This document shows, piece after piece, positions 11,079-22,508 of a stretch of DNA of 64,000 nt. The notes beneath the pieces were generated by a model. That model did not search any database. It was given only the letters and a program-made list of their open reading frames with translations, and had not been told where the DNA came from. Numbering within the stretch: position 1 is the first letter of the stretch; the number at the start of each line of letters is the position of its first letter. The translations under genes and the position numbers were made by a program. This stretch comes from Linum tenue. Taxonomy: Eukaryota > Streptophyta > Magnoliopsida > Malpighiales > Linaceae. The DNA lies in the NCBI GenBank assembly GCA_946122785.1, contig CAMGYJ010000011.1, positions 372,001-436,000 on the forward strand, written 5' to 3'.

Positions 11079-11954
11079 CAGTGTTCTGAAAGCCGAACCG
11101 AGCTGGTTGGTCGGACCGGTAAAACCGGCACCCGGCCACCAAGTCGGTTCGTTTCACCTTAATAACCGTCCCCGCTAGATAGGTCGGTTGGTAGACGGTG
11201 GAATGGTTAACCGTCCAAACCATCTAAACCGCTCGGCCGGTTTTCTACTAGCAGCCGATGAATTATTGAAAGATTATGGGGGATCTTCCTCACGCAACCG
11301 CCCGTATCCTTGCCCAAGCGATGGCTTTGCCTCCCCACTGGAAGTTCTGCCGCAGAAGAAGCAGGGGTTTTTCTGTCTCAGACCAAGGCACAAGGAGATC
11401 GGGGGAGAGAAGCAGAATCGAAGAAGGATAAGAGCATAGTGGAGTCGGCCATTATAGATTAGGATTCTTTCCTGTTTGATTTGCTATGAAGAGTCCACTC
11501 TTGGTTTGAGAAAGAGGGGAGAATATGAGAAAATGAGAAAGAATGGGGCTCCTGTCATTTCTTGTTCTGAGAAGTGGGAAGAAGATGAGAGATAGAGGGG
11601 AAACATGGGACTGGCGGCTAGGGTTTTTCTCTGTAAAGAGGGTTATAATTATATATATGAATGCTCCAATTAATCAAAGTACCCCTTGAATTTTCAAAAT
11701 AATACCCATTGTCCTAGCGAAAATCACCAAAAAAAATCCCACCAGATTCGAACTCACTAGTCACTACCCCAACTCTTTAAAATAACATGTTTACCATTTA
11801 GACTACTAACTTATTACTAGTACATTTAACATATTATACTCTATTATATATCGGTTCATTAACGGGTTTTTAATGGCTTATCACCGGTTAAACCAATAAA
11901 GTGCGAGCCGGTTAGTATAACGGTTCATACTCCGGTTCGATTCTGACAACATTG
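11079..11954. mobile_element. hAT non-autonomous element (876 bp), TSD GTTGAAAG
   Basis: The ends are CAGTGTTCTGAAAGCCGAACC and the reverse of CAATGTTGTCAGAATCGAACC, flanked by exact 8-bp copies of GTTGAAAG (11071-11078, 11955-11962). The outer parts are rich in CCGGTT-type repeats. The middle (about 11250-11640) is less repetitive and may be captured sequence, but I do not recognise it. Confidence 0.85.
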
Positions 11955-12700
11955 GTTGAAAGGCTATCATGAGTGTGTTTTGGAACCTTTAATGCACCAC
12001 ACAAAATTTTCAAATTTTAGGGTTCCAAAACACCCTTTTTCTTGCAACCCCTTACTCAATTTGCTTTGATTTGTTAGATGTTTGATGTGCTTTGTTCTCT
12101 CAGAGACAGTCGCATGACTGGAGTATCAGGGTATGGGTAATTTTACTATCTTCTTCCTCTTTCCTGAGCTGATAATGCTTGCTACCTTAGGAAGGCATTG
12201 TGTGCGGGATTAACTTTTATGTGTGAACTAGGAACTTTTACAATTTGTGCTTGAGAACAGGAAAAGAGGCTCTCATGTGAGTGACCACCAGGCAAAGAAT
12301 TGAGATCAACCGTCAAAGGATTGTTCTCTTCACCTAGAGTGCCCTTCGAGGATGTGTTTGGGGATCAGATAGATTTACCGCTTCCCGACCATCTTTACTA
12401 TTTACCATCACCCAAAAACCTCTCCTCCTCATGGAATCGTATGCTAAGGACCAAAGGTACCTTTTAGCAATTCACGAGACCTCATAGCTCTCGTTTGTAC
12501 CCGAAATGTGTGACAACCCAATGTGGAGTTTAGGTTTGGACGTGGTGCTCGGGCTAAGATGAATCCAACCATCAACTTCCTCACATGTGACCTTGAAAGG
12601 GATGACTATGATTCATCCGCTCTTGGTCATGAGGGGGGGATGCTTTTATGCAAAGAATTTTGCAAAAGTTCGGTGCAATGTGCATGAACGAAGAAAAGGA

Positions 12701-13619
12701 GACCAATAAACGAAAACTTGTAATCGTAAAGAGAGGATAAGAGAAAATTTTTTAGTTCATTTGCTTACATTGTTGTTGGAGAATCCCCTGGAGCACACCT
12801 TGAATGTTCGGCCTAAGGTAGTAAGTATGGTCCTCACCCGGGAGCTTGTGCTTATTAAAAGCTTTCTGGCGGAAGCCGTTGTCGGCCATGATGTATAATT
12901 ACCGAATTGACTCAATTGCTGGCCAATCTATTCTAGTATCGAATTGTTGGATGATTGCATTAATTAGGCCTTGGGAGCATATTTATTTGCGGGAGCCCTT
13001 TGAATACGCCTCATTATGCCGGCGAAAGAATCTCTTTATTAGAGTTTTAAAACACTCTAGCTCGTCATTAAGGAGACGATTTGAAAGCACAATTAAGGCT
13101 TTTCCGGCGCTAGCCGTTTCTGGCCATAAAGCCTTGTAACCGACTTGTGAAAAAGTGGTTACTAAACCCAATAAATATTGTATTAAATGAGCATAAAGTA
13201 GACAATTATGTGGCTAAAACTGGTTCAAGTTTATTAAAGAAGGTAATCATAATAGCGCTTTGGAAAATAAAAGAGAAATCCAAATAACTGTAACGAGGAC
13301 TAATAATTAATAGTTAGTAATAACATAACCACTTATTATATTTATAACTGAAAGTCCAAAAATAATAATAACCAATAACTACTTTCCTACCGAAATCTCT
13401 ATCTTACGAGATTATAGTCTACCTTTGAGACAAAGTCGGAGTTACCGAATATACCACACTAATGATGTTATTCATATCTTAATATCTTTAGAATAAATTA
13501 AGACATAAAAAATTACTAAAATTAAAGAATGCAATAAAATTCCCCTAGGGAAAAACAGGTTTCATAAACCAAAGCAATTAAAATGCTATATTACTAACTA
13601 GGATAGTCCCACATCGTTA
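12701..13619. other. Unassigned AT-rich stretch
   Basis: No gene is recognised. A 97-codon ORF at 12846-13139 (+) has no familiar features. Two related GC-richer segments, at about 12858-12893 and 13097-13132, share GGC...AGCCGTT...GGCCAT and lie 240 bp apart. Confidence 0.4.
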
Positions 13620-14162
13620 TAGGGATGGCAATGGGTAGGGTTGGGCGCGGATAGTAAATATCCGTTACCCTACCTATAATAGTTCGGGTTTTACCCATAT
13701 CCATACCCACATGTGAAATGGGTAGAAAATCAAAACCATGCCCATACCCATTCGGGTTTCGGGTATCGATGGGTAATAATTTCTCTTCATAACTCCAACC
13801 AATATGTTAACATTCACATGTATTCTCACATTACGTAAGAGGAAAAATACGACAATAATTCACTAGAATGAAGAAAATTAATTAAAACTACACGATTTCA
13901 TGAAAATATTATATTTATATGTTAAATATAAAATATGTTAGAGAAAACTAATGATTATTTCTAGACAAAATACATATGAATGTGTATAATCGGGCGGGTT
14001 CGGGTTGGATAGTGAGAAACCCATGCCCACCCATTACCCGCAAAATTCGGGTTCGGATTTTGCCCGTACCCACTCAATGTCCTTCGAATTCGGGTTTTAC
14101 CCTACCCGATTAGGCCGGATTCGGACGGATATCCACGGTTGCGGATATTTTTGCCATCCCTA
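13620..14162. mobile_element. hAT MITE (543 bp), TSD CATCGTTA/CATAGTTA
   Basis: Terminal inverted repeats TAGGGATGGCAA...TTGCCATCCCTA are flanked by 8-bp duplications with one mismatch. The subterminal regions are full of GGGTATGGGTA / CGGGTT repeats around an AT-rich core. A second copy, inverted relative to this one, is at 38893-39445. Confidence 0.92.
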
Positions 14163-14990
14163 CATAGTTAGGAATAAAATTTCTGGCCTTTAAGCCAAAA
14201 TAAATAAGTAAAAAAGTCTAACCACGTTAAAAGACCCAAATTGCCTTTAAATGAATTGAAATTAAAATGACAATAAAACCGTCTTAATGATCCCGCTAAA
14301 TTAGGGAAGTAGGTCCTTAAAACAAATAAGTAAACCCACTTAAATGAGACCCAACGCAAGCCGACGAGGAGATTACGGAAGAAATAATTAAAGCTAATAA
14401 AACTAGCATAGACAAACATAAACATTGAGACTAAAAGAAATTAGGAAGGTAATTAGATAAATTAAAATGTTTCCGTTACTTGCCTGTAACGTAATTGCGG
14501 AAACTTGAAATCTGGTAACTGACGCCACCATAATCAAAGGACCGCCGTAGCCAGACGCCGACCAGGCGACCAAAGCTGAGCTTAGAGCATAAGCCAGCGA
14601 CGTCACCGCCAAAAGGATTACCGTAAAGTCGAGGAGAGAGGGACTTACCGGACCAGACAAGTGATTTCCGGCCAATTACACCGCCAATAATAAAGTGAAC
14701 CATCGAAATCAAGGGAAAAGGAGAAGCGCTCACCGCTAAGCTGGAGAAACCAAGACCATAGAAGGCAGAATTTACCTGATGGATATCGTCGGCGATTGAA
14801 GTGCGGACGAACTCCGAAGGAGATCGAAAACCTTATTTGGACCTACTTCGTTCTCCTTTGACAAAGAAGAAATCAGATTTGCCGGCGATTTGCCACCATC
14901 GAACTTCCCTCTCCCCCTCCTCCATCGTACCCTCCCACACCGCTCGGCCTCTTCCCCTCTCTCTCAAGTCTCAGCTTCAATGCCGCCGTT
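14163..14990 (-). other. Gene-less stretch with a possible non-coding exon
   Basis: A GC-rich segment at 14490-14990 looks genic in base composition. On the minus strand CATCAG|GTAAAT at about 14779 could be a splice donor of a transcript coming from the small gene at 14991-15242. No long ORF supports a protein here. The left part to about 14480 is AT-rich with nothing recognised. Confidence 0.3.
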
Positions 14991-15242
14991 TCAATCGCAA
15001 CACCTACAACCTGCGGAGGCCGTAGCGGGCGAGCTCGCCGCAGGCGGCGGTGGCTGGTGGGCATCTTTCTGGTCGGCGTTAGCCGGCTGTTCAAGCGAAG
15101 CGGAGTTGGGAACTGGAGCGACGACGACCCCGGGCCAAGCGCGGCAGAGGCAGTGGCTGCCCTTTTGGATGCCGTTGTAAAGCGGGACGAGGTGTTTCCC
15201 ACAGCCTCCCCACCCTGTCTTCCCGCACCCTTTGCATTCCAC
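14991..15242 (-). CDS. Small Cys-rich plant protein, function unknown
   Basis: This is an intact single-exon ORF of 83 codons. Residues 1-40 hold a compact Cys/Gly cluster (ECKGCGKTGWGGCGKHL followed by CLCRAWPGV) that I recall as a conserved N-terminal signature of a small protein family found across land plants with no assigned function; the recollection was not checked. The rest is Pro/Ala-rich and ends in CRCCD. The Cys spacing suggests metal binding, which is inference. The start codon lies only about 11 bp from a putative MITE at 15252-16008, so the 5' UTR and promoter are probably transposon-derived or displaced. Confidence 0.7.
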   Translation of the reverse strand: MECKGCGKTGWGGCGKHLVPLYNGIQKGSHCLCRAWPGVVVAPVPNSASLEQPANADQKDAHQPPPPAASSPATASAGCRCCD

Positions 15243-15251
15243 CTTGTAACT

Positions 15252-16008
15252 TAGGGCTAAAAGTTTGGTACCGGTATTTGGTATATACCGAATATCATAC
15301 CGAATTTTTCTATATTTGGTATTACCAAATACACGTATTATTTAATGGGATTGAGTTTTAATTGTTATTCGGTATTAGGGATTACGTGATTGAGATCGGT
15401 AATATACCGAAATACTGATCAGTACCGAAATATAAGCTACTGTGTATTTTATCCTCTCAACTAGACTCTCTCATCAACTACTACATGACCATCAACCACC
15501 AAGAGTGTCATTTAATTAGATCATTCCATCACTATTTCATAAATTAGAGAAGTTCTCATTCAACTCAAATTTGACTTTCCAATTTAAGTCACTTTCGTTT
15601 CTCACCTAATATCTATTGTTATTTTCATAACACCAAAAAGCAAACACTAGTATTAGTCGTCTCTTAACCTCCAATTCGTCAAATTAAAGATTATCAATTA
15701 CAAGAACATGAGGTGTAACATTTCCTCCATTCTCCTTATCCATATCCTAGCTCTAGGCAAACTCAAGACTCTTTACTTAGTCTCTTTACCCTAAATTAAA
15801 TAATAAAATCAAATTTATATATTTAATTTTTAATTGCAAAGGTAATTAGTTTCGTATTCGATAATACCGATTGAGATACCGAAATATTTAGAGATTGAGA
15901 TTGGGATACTGAAATTATTTAGGGATTGGATTGAGTTTAGGGTGTAATTCAGTATTCGAGATTTCAATATTTTATATTGAGATACCGATACCGTAACGAT
16001 TTCCACCC
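15252..16008. mobile_element. Probable hAT-type MITE with GGTAT/ATACC subterminal repeats
   Basis: The outer parts hold repeated TACCGAATA / GGTATATACCG motifs in inverted arrangement: TAGGGCTAAAAGTTTGGTACC at the left, TACCGTAACGATTTCCACCC at the right. I could not find a clean 8-bp duplication, so the boundaries are approximate. Confidence 0.5.
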
Positions 16009-16169
16009 AATACTCATCAGCTATCACTTTTTTCTTCTATCCATCAATCTTCAGGTGGTTCATAAATAAAGTGAAATTCCACAAAACAACAAAACCCAAC
16101 AATTTGCCTTTCTTCCCTCCCCTTTGTACTTGGCGACGTCTCAGAGGGTGGTTGCCTGGTTGGCCAAGT

Positions 16170-16178
16170 TTATAAATC
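16170..16178 (+). promoter_or_regulatory. TATA box of the alpha/beta hydrolase gene
   Basis: TTTATAAATC lies about 65 bp upstream of the ATG at 16241, a normal distance for a short plant leader. Confidence 0.5.
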
Positions 16179-16240
16179 TGTTTTCTACTTCTTAACGGGA
16201 AACAGGAATTAAGAAAAAAAACCGAAACCCTCCGCCAGAA

Positions 16241-19200
16241 ATGGTAAACGTAGTGGTCGCATACCAAGACCACTTCTTGCGCCGCCTAATGAAGGTAGCC
16301 GTCGGCACCCAACCGGAAGCGGTGGAGATCGAGGAAGGGACGGTGATCAACTTCTGGTTGCCGACCACCACCGCAACCAAAAACCACCTCCCGCCGTTGG
16401 TCTTCCTCCACGGCTTCGGCTTCAACGGCATCCTGACGTGGCAGTTCCAGATCCCAGCCTTCTCCAGGTCCCACTCCGTCTACGTCCCTGACCTGCTCTT
16501 CTTCGGCGGCTCCTTCACCCAGAATCCCCGCCGCTCGCCGGCGTTCATGGCGGAGTGCCTGGCGAAGGGCTTGAGGAAGCTCGGGGTGGAGAGGGGCTGC
16601 ACAGTGGTCGGGTTCAGCTACGGCGGCATCGTGGCGTTCAAGATGGCGGAGATGTTCCCCGAGATGGTCCGGGCGGTCGTGGTGACCGGTTCGGGTATGG
16701 AGTTCACGAGGTCGGTCAGCCGGTCCGGGTTGGAGCGGTTGGGTTATGGGTCGTGGGCGGAATGCTTGGTTCCCGACACGGTGGAAGGGATGCAGAAGCT
16801 TCTGGAGATTGCTGCTTACAAACAGCTGCCGCTTCCTGCTCGCGTTGTTAAAGATGCCTGGGAGGTTAGTCTCGATCTGTACCCGTTGTGCAAATGTGCA
16901 ATTTAGACTCCAACCAGATGTGTTCTTAAATCTTAATAGTCAAGAATTAGCTGATAATAACAACTCTTAGTTGGAACCTAAAGTAACTTTTTTTAACGAC
17001 AAGATGTTATACATACACATAACGTAACATTTATGATAGATCGATGCGGAGCGCTTCTTCGATCGGCACCATATCTCGACTTGAATTTTCGATATGTAAG
17101 CCTGTAGAAGCCTTCTCTGATGTGACAGCACAGGAAATTAAGTGTAGAGTGTAGGAGTTTCTGGGTGAAGTCGATAGGAGTGCTAGTGGGGTTGGGGTTA
17201 TGAAAGTGGGGGGTGAGTGGAACATGCATCATTGTCAGGGGAAGAAACGTGTTTGTGTGCAGTAGTAAAGCAAGTTTTTCAATTTCAATATAAACGAAAA
17301 GCTATATATTATAAGTGCATGAAAAATATGGGGTTAATTGCATGGTTGGTCACTGAGATTATAAAAAGCGTTCATATTTGGTCACTAGAAATATTTAAAT
17401 CCAATCTTGATCACTCAAATTAGTTAAATGGTTCAAGTTTGGTCACTCTCCGTTACCTTCCGTCAGTCTCCGTTAACACTGTCAATTATTTGCTGACGTG
17501 GCTAACAGACTCACCTAGTCACCTATTTTTGACAAAAATAAAATTCAATCCTGCCACGTCATTAAAGCTTGCCACATCATAAAAACCTAACCAATGTGAT
17601 CCAATCCATTAACCCATGATCTTACCTACCCCAAATTAAAACCCAAAATTGACCAATCCTCAAAATCCCTTGCCCGGAGAAGACGACCGGAAGAAGCTAT
17701 TGCCGCCGACCTGTCCAATCAGCCGGTTTCCCCTCTTCTCCTTCCTTCGACAAAAACATCAACGCCACGGGCACCACCATCTCCGACCGTGGCTCTGGTC
17801 TGCACCTAACGATCATACTTGTACCCAGTAGTAACGTAAGTTCATCAATCTATCACAAGACTTGGTACATGTTTGGATTTCTTGCTTTTGGTGGAACTAA
17901 TTAATTCCTCCCCAACACTCCAGGCATTTGGCTAAATCTAGCCAAGCATTAACATTATAATTAGCTAGAAGATTAGTTACCTTGGATTAACTAGATGAGA
18001 ATACCTATCGGTTTTTAGATTTAACCCAGATTAGAAGTCAAGTGCAGGATTGATTCAAGCAAACACCAGAAATGGCAAAAGCAACCACCACAAATCAGCT
18101 TCCTTGTATAATTTGATACGGAATATTGGAAATAATTACCTGTTGGGGAGTGGAATCGTTTTCGTCCAACCGTCGAGCGACGTGTACGTCGGGGCGGCGG
18201 CGCGGCCTTCTGTACGAGACGGCTGAGGCCGAGTGGAAGGCGACTACGGCGAGAAAAACAACCAAAATTGAGGCCCGAAGCAGGGGCAGCCGCCGTCGAC
18301 GGCCAACAAAGCAGGCCACCTCCTTGGCAGAAACCGAAAGAACCTCAGAGATTCCAAAGCTAGAGCCGAGAGCAAAATCAATGAACAAGGAGACGGGAGG
18401 TAGCAGAGAGAGGGGGGGAGGGGGGAGAGGGAGAGGGCTTTTATGTGGTGTGGGGCGTAATGTAGAGCCAGGGTCGGAGATGGTGGTGCTCGTGGCGTTG
18501 ATGTTTTTGTCGAAGGAAGGAGAAGAGGAGAAACCGACGGATTGGACAGGTTGGCGGCAAAAGCTTCTTCCGTTCGTCTTCTTCGGGCAAGGGATTTTGA
18601 GGATTGGTCAATTTTGGGTTTTAATTTGGGGTAGGTCAAATCATGGGTTAATGGGTTGGGTCACATTGGTTGGGTTTTTATGATGTGGCAAGCTTTAATG
18701 ACGTGGCAGGATTGGGTTTTATTTTATTTTAGTCAAAAAATAGGTGACTAGGTGAGTCTGTTAGCCACGTCAGCAAATAATTGATGGTGTTAACGGAGAC
18801 TGACGGAAGGTAATGGAGAGTGACCAAACTCGAACCATTTAACTAATTTGAGTGACGAAAATTGGATTTAAATATTTCTAGTGACCAAACATGAACGCTT
18901 TTTATAATCTCAGTGACGAACCATGCAATTAACCCAAAAATATGAGAAAGATTTGTTATATTTAGAGGTGTCACGAACGTGTTTAAGGGTCGTTTGGAAG
19001 TTGTTTCTGTGATATGGCAGAAATTATCTTTCGAAATGACTGATTGTTATATGTCATCTTTTAGGTGTGATTGTTAAGTTGAGATAGTTTTGTCTCTAAT
19101 TTAAGCTGATATGACATATACAATTACACATACCAAATGTTGTATTTTACCATGCATTAAATTCGACAATACATGTATAATATTATACATGCATTCACAA

Positions 19201-22200
19201 CAATACATCTATTTAACAATCAAACTTCCAAAGAACCCCTTATTTTTATGTTTATTTCATGTATTGATGTGTTTGTTTATGCAACCGTTGTAGTTGTTTA
19301 TGCAACTGATCATATTTATTCATGCAATATTAGTATTTTTTTATTGACGATAGGTTGTTATCAGTGCCGGACCCAGAAATTTTACATAGGGGTGTCCTCT
19401 TTTAAAAAATTAATTAAATACAAATAATTCTAAAAGAATAAAAAAAAATATTTAAATAAGAAATACCTTACTCATACAGTCATACAGCTTGAAAAAATTC
19501 ACGATGTGTTTTCATATTAAAAAATGATTGTAGAACACACTTGGGGCTACACTATTCAAAAAAAATTGTCTCTCTGTATATCATATTAGACAATCATTCA
19601 CGAACTAATCACATATTCGATTTCTAAACTTGTTCTTGATGTAATCCAAAACTGAAAAGACTCTTTCAACACTTGTCGTGCAACCATAAATCAATACAAA
19701 TTAAGGGTAACTTAAAATTTGTTTAATTGTTAGATTTTGAATATAATTAGAGATAGAGAATGACATTATACTATTACACAGTGTTTAAAATTGAATAACA
19801 TATGAGTTGTAGCCTAATGTAAATTATGTTTATTAAAATAAAAGTGTCCTAGGTTTGAATTACCCAAACATTCACTTATATTCTAATAGTCAAACTAAAA
19901 GATGAGAGTAGGATAATCACTTTTTTAGATTTAAGAGTGTCCCCAACTATCAATTATAATTTTTTGTCAATACGTAAATTACCACCGGGGATTGGATAAT
20001 CGTTTTCCCAAAATTTAGGGGTGTCCAGGGACACCCCTAAACACCCGTGGGTCCGCCCCTGGTTGTTATATGTTCATGTCATAATAGTATTTAAAATATT
20101 AATTTTTAAGTTTTCAAAAACTATCAAAATTTACTTTATTTTATAAATTACGCAAATTGTGAAAACAAACTGAAAATTTAAATTTAACTTCGCAAATATG
20201 GACAATACAAATTATTAGATAATAATTCGGTGAAAATAGAAGAAAAAAAAACTCTCTTCCATTATTAAGAAACTGTGCATTCTTGTGAAATTGTGTTTCC
20301 TTTCCTGGGTGGTTTGACTTGACCGAATAGTGGTTGAAGGAATGAATCGTGTTTGTTGGTGTATTGGGATGCGGCGCGGGATGGATGGATGGATGGGTAG
20401 GCATTGATTGAACACAGGAAAGAGAGGGCAGAGCTACTGGAGGAGATGGTCATTGAAGACCACAACTTCAAAGTACATCCATACACTCAGGTCAGTCACT
20501 CACTGCACTTAATTCCCCACACCGTCCATCTTTATCTTCCTGCGCCTCTCTTTTTATGGCCTACACAAAAAGAAGAAAGAAACCCAATTTACCAAAAAAT
20601 GGAAAAACACAGCATTCATCCACTATTGAATTGCGTTATAAATTTAGCACGTTTTTTCCTCGGACAAATAATGCAATCTCATCAACCACGCTATATTATG
20701 TGATTGGTCTACTAGCCAAGAATTTCGACATATAAAGAATAGGAGTAAATGTCACATTTTGTCACTGAAATTATTAAACAGTGTCATGTTTAGTCACTAG
20801 AAAAATATAATATAAGTTTTGGACACTCAAATTACTGAAACAGGTCACATTTAGTCACTCTCCCGTTAGTTTTCGTCCAAATACGTTAATGAAGTTGGAC
20901 GAAAACTAACGGGAGAGTGACTAAATGTGACTTGTTTCAGTAATTTGAGTGACTAAATTGACATGTTTCAGTAATTCGAGTGACAAGAGTTGGACGGAGG
21001 CCAACGGGAGAATGACTAAATGTGACATGCTTCAGTAATTCGAGTGACCAAAATTGATATTAAATATTTATAGTGACTAAACATGACGCGATTTAGTAAT
21101 CTCAGTGATCAAATGTGACATTTACCCTAAATAATAGTTTCATATAACTTCAATTATAAATATAGAATTACATTATTCAAACCGACGCGTTTGGCGGGTT
21201 TTGGTTTTGTTGCATAGATACGGTGAGTTTGATGTTTGGGACGTTTGTATCCGACTTTTCTTTCGCAATAGGAGAGTGAGTTGATTAATGTATAAACGAA
21301 GACTATAAATTAATTATGTGCAACTTAGTCAAATGTTTAGTTATTTCACTAACTTATGCCTACTTGAACACTCTTAAGGCTATGCTTATGCATTTGTGGA
21401 TTCTAGAAACGTAATCCTTTAACCACATTGCTTGATCTATATCCTTCTTCATAGAGCATAAAACTATTAATGACGCCAATGTTTCTATTCCAAGTAACAC
21501 CTATGTCCTTGCGGTCGCTTTCAACGTTTCGTGCAATTGCAAGCCTGGAAAGAGCGTTACACATGGTTATTATCTTCTCTGGCGACATGATCATGTAATG
21601 AAAATAATATCAATCCCCGTTATTGTTTTCTCTGGTCATTCGTGGAATGAAGTGGATGTCATATTCACTCAGCTCGACCACCCAGTTAGAGAGTCCACCA
21701 ACCAAACTTAGAGATTGTAGGGCTTTTTGAATGAGTAGGTTTGTTGTGACTTTAATTGTCTGTCTTTATTTGAAAATAAGGCCAGAGATTCCTTGTTGCA
21801 GGCACTAACAACAACAAGAGTGGTCTTCTTAATGGGGGATATCGAGTCTTCGCACAATATTTGACCCGAAATTGAATTAGGCATCACGAATTTCATTCTC
21901 TTGATCATGAATTCTTAACTTGTCATTGTTTTGCTTAACTTTCAATCATTGTTATGGAATGTAGCGTATAGTGTCTTACTCTACCATTGTAATTTTCAGA
22001 AGATTCATTTTATATGGGGAGAAAATGACAGATTGATAGACATGGAAGTGGCTCGACACCAACAAATGTACTCTTCATTTCTATAACACTTGTTCATCCA
22101 TCCGTTGCTAATAAATTGTTTTTTCCCATCGTTACTAATTGTTTTACGTTGCAGGCTACTGAAAGGTAAAGCAACTTTGCAGTCGATTGAAAAGGCGGGG

Positions 22201-22278
22201 CATCTGGTTCAGATGGAGAGACCATGGGTTTTCAATGGGCACCTCAAGAAATTCCTTGATTCCTTGAACGATAAATAA
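16241..22278 (+). CDS. Alpha/beta hydrolase fold protein, four exons, 301 codons
   Basis: Exons are 16241-16864, 20401-20490, 22000-22067 and 22155-22278, all with GT-AG borders and consistent phase. The joined reading frame keeps the family order: oxyanion-hole HGFG (residues 57-60), nucleophile elbow GFSYG with Ser126, acid Asp248 in WGEND, and His277 in KAGHLVQMERP. It is most like the plant cytosolic hydrolases related to MPH/epoxide-hydrolase-type proteins; the substrate is unknown. Length is usual for the family and no signal peptide is seen. Introns 1 (3.5 kb) and 2 (1.5 kb) are inflated by transposons, while intron 3 is 87 bp. All catalytic residues are present, so the gene is probably functional if the long introns splice. 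Exon 1 alone would end 14 codons into intron 1. Confidence 0.9.
17331..18935. mobile_element. Pack-MULE in intron 1 of the hydrolase gene (1605 bp), TSD AAAAATATG
   Basis: The ends GGGTTAATTGCATGG...CCATGCAATTAACCC are flanked by exact 9-bp duplications (17322-17330, 18936-18944), the Mutator signature. The TIRs are very long: about 480 bp (17331-17810 against 18455-18935), with an outer part built of TTTGGTCACT units and an inner part that looks like genic DNA. The unique centre carries a captured exon. Confidence 0.93.
18140..18388 (-). pseudogene. Captured first exon of an unidentified host gene
   Basis: The frame reads MFIDFALGSSFGISEVL, then an Arg-rich segment and a hydrophobic stretch (LLRASILVVFLAVVAFHSA, about residues 36-55) that looks like a signal anchor. 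It stops exactly at a good splice donor (CAACAG|GTAATT) at 18140. Sequence beyond the donor to about 17850 is AT-rich like an intron. I do not recognise the gene; the structure suggests exon 1 plus part of intron 1 of a secreted or membrane protein gene. Confidence 0.5.
18986..19239. mobile_element. Tourist-like MITE (254 bp), TSD TTA
   Basis: The termini AGGGTCGTTTGGAAGTTG and the reverse of GGGGTTCTTTGGAAGTTTG lie between TTA trinucleotides, as in PIF/Harbinger MITEs. It is related to the element at 37996-38429. Confidence 0.8.
19362..20061 (-). mobile_element. hAT element with transposase C-terminus relic (700 bp), TSD GTTGTTAT
   Basis: The ends CAGTGCCGGACCCAG and the reverse of CAGGGGCGGACCCAC are flanked by exact 8-bp GTTGTTAT copies. 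On the minus strand at about 19570-19690 a degenerate frame reads CTTSVERVFS..DYIKNK, the hAT C-terminal dimerisation motif. It is therefore an internally deleted hAT element in intron 1 of the hydrolase gene. Confidence 0.9.
20742..21127. mobile_element. Short MULE-type inverted-repeat element (386 bp), TSD TAAAGAATA/TAAATAATA
   Basis: It consists almost wholly of TTTAGTCACT units in inverted order around a perfect inner hairpin (ACTCTCCCGTTAGTTTTCGT and its complement at about 20858-20918). The 9-bp flanks match at eight of nine positions. It lies in intron 2 of the hydrolase gene. Confidence 0.8.
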
Positions 22279-22508
22279 TTGGCCCAAAGGAGATCAGCCT
22301 AGTGGTGATTTACCGATTATGACACTTGATTTTTTTTTGTTGTTGTTGTAACAATTATAATATTTTAAGCTAATATATCAAGAAACCCTGATCAACCTTT
22401 AGGGTTTTGGAGGCTAGACGTGAAGGACAAGAAGAAGATAAGAATCACGATTGTGGGGATTTTGACTTCTAGACTTTTCATTCCTCGTCTGCTCCTTTAT
22501 ATATTTGA
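22279..22508 (+). other. 3' flank of the hydrolase gene
   Basis: AT-rich sequence after the stop codon contains T-rich runs. No clear AATAAA was singled out and no other gene is seen. Confidence 0.3.

Larger units (their letters stand above)
10190..12700 (+). mobile_element. 3' part of an older plus-strand Athila-type element
   Basis: The relic holds the C-terminus of an env-position ORF (10464-10577), a TTGAGGACAATG box with a CAAGTGTAGAAGG tract (10907-10940), and unassigned sequence after that. The minus-strand element at 1-10189 was inserted into it, and a hAT element sits at 11079-11954. The right boundary is not visible and is set loosely. Confidence 0.55.

Noticed and set aside
12846..13139. 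97-codon ORF as a gene
   Set aside because: No recognisable motif, no promoter or splice context, AT-rich surroundings.
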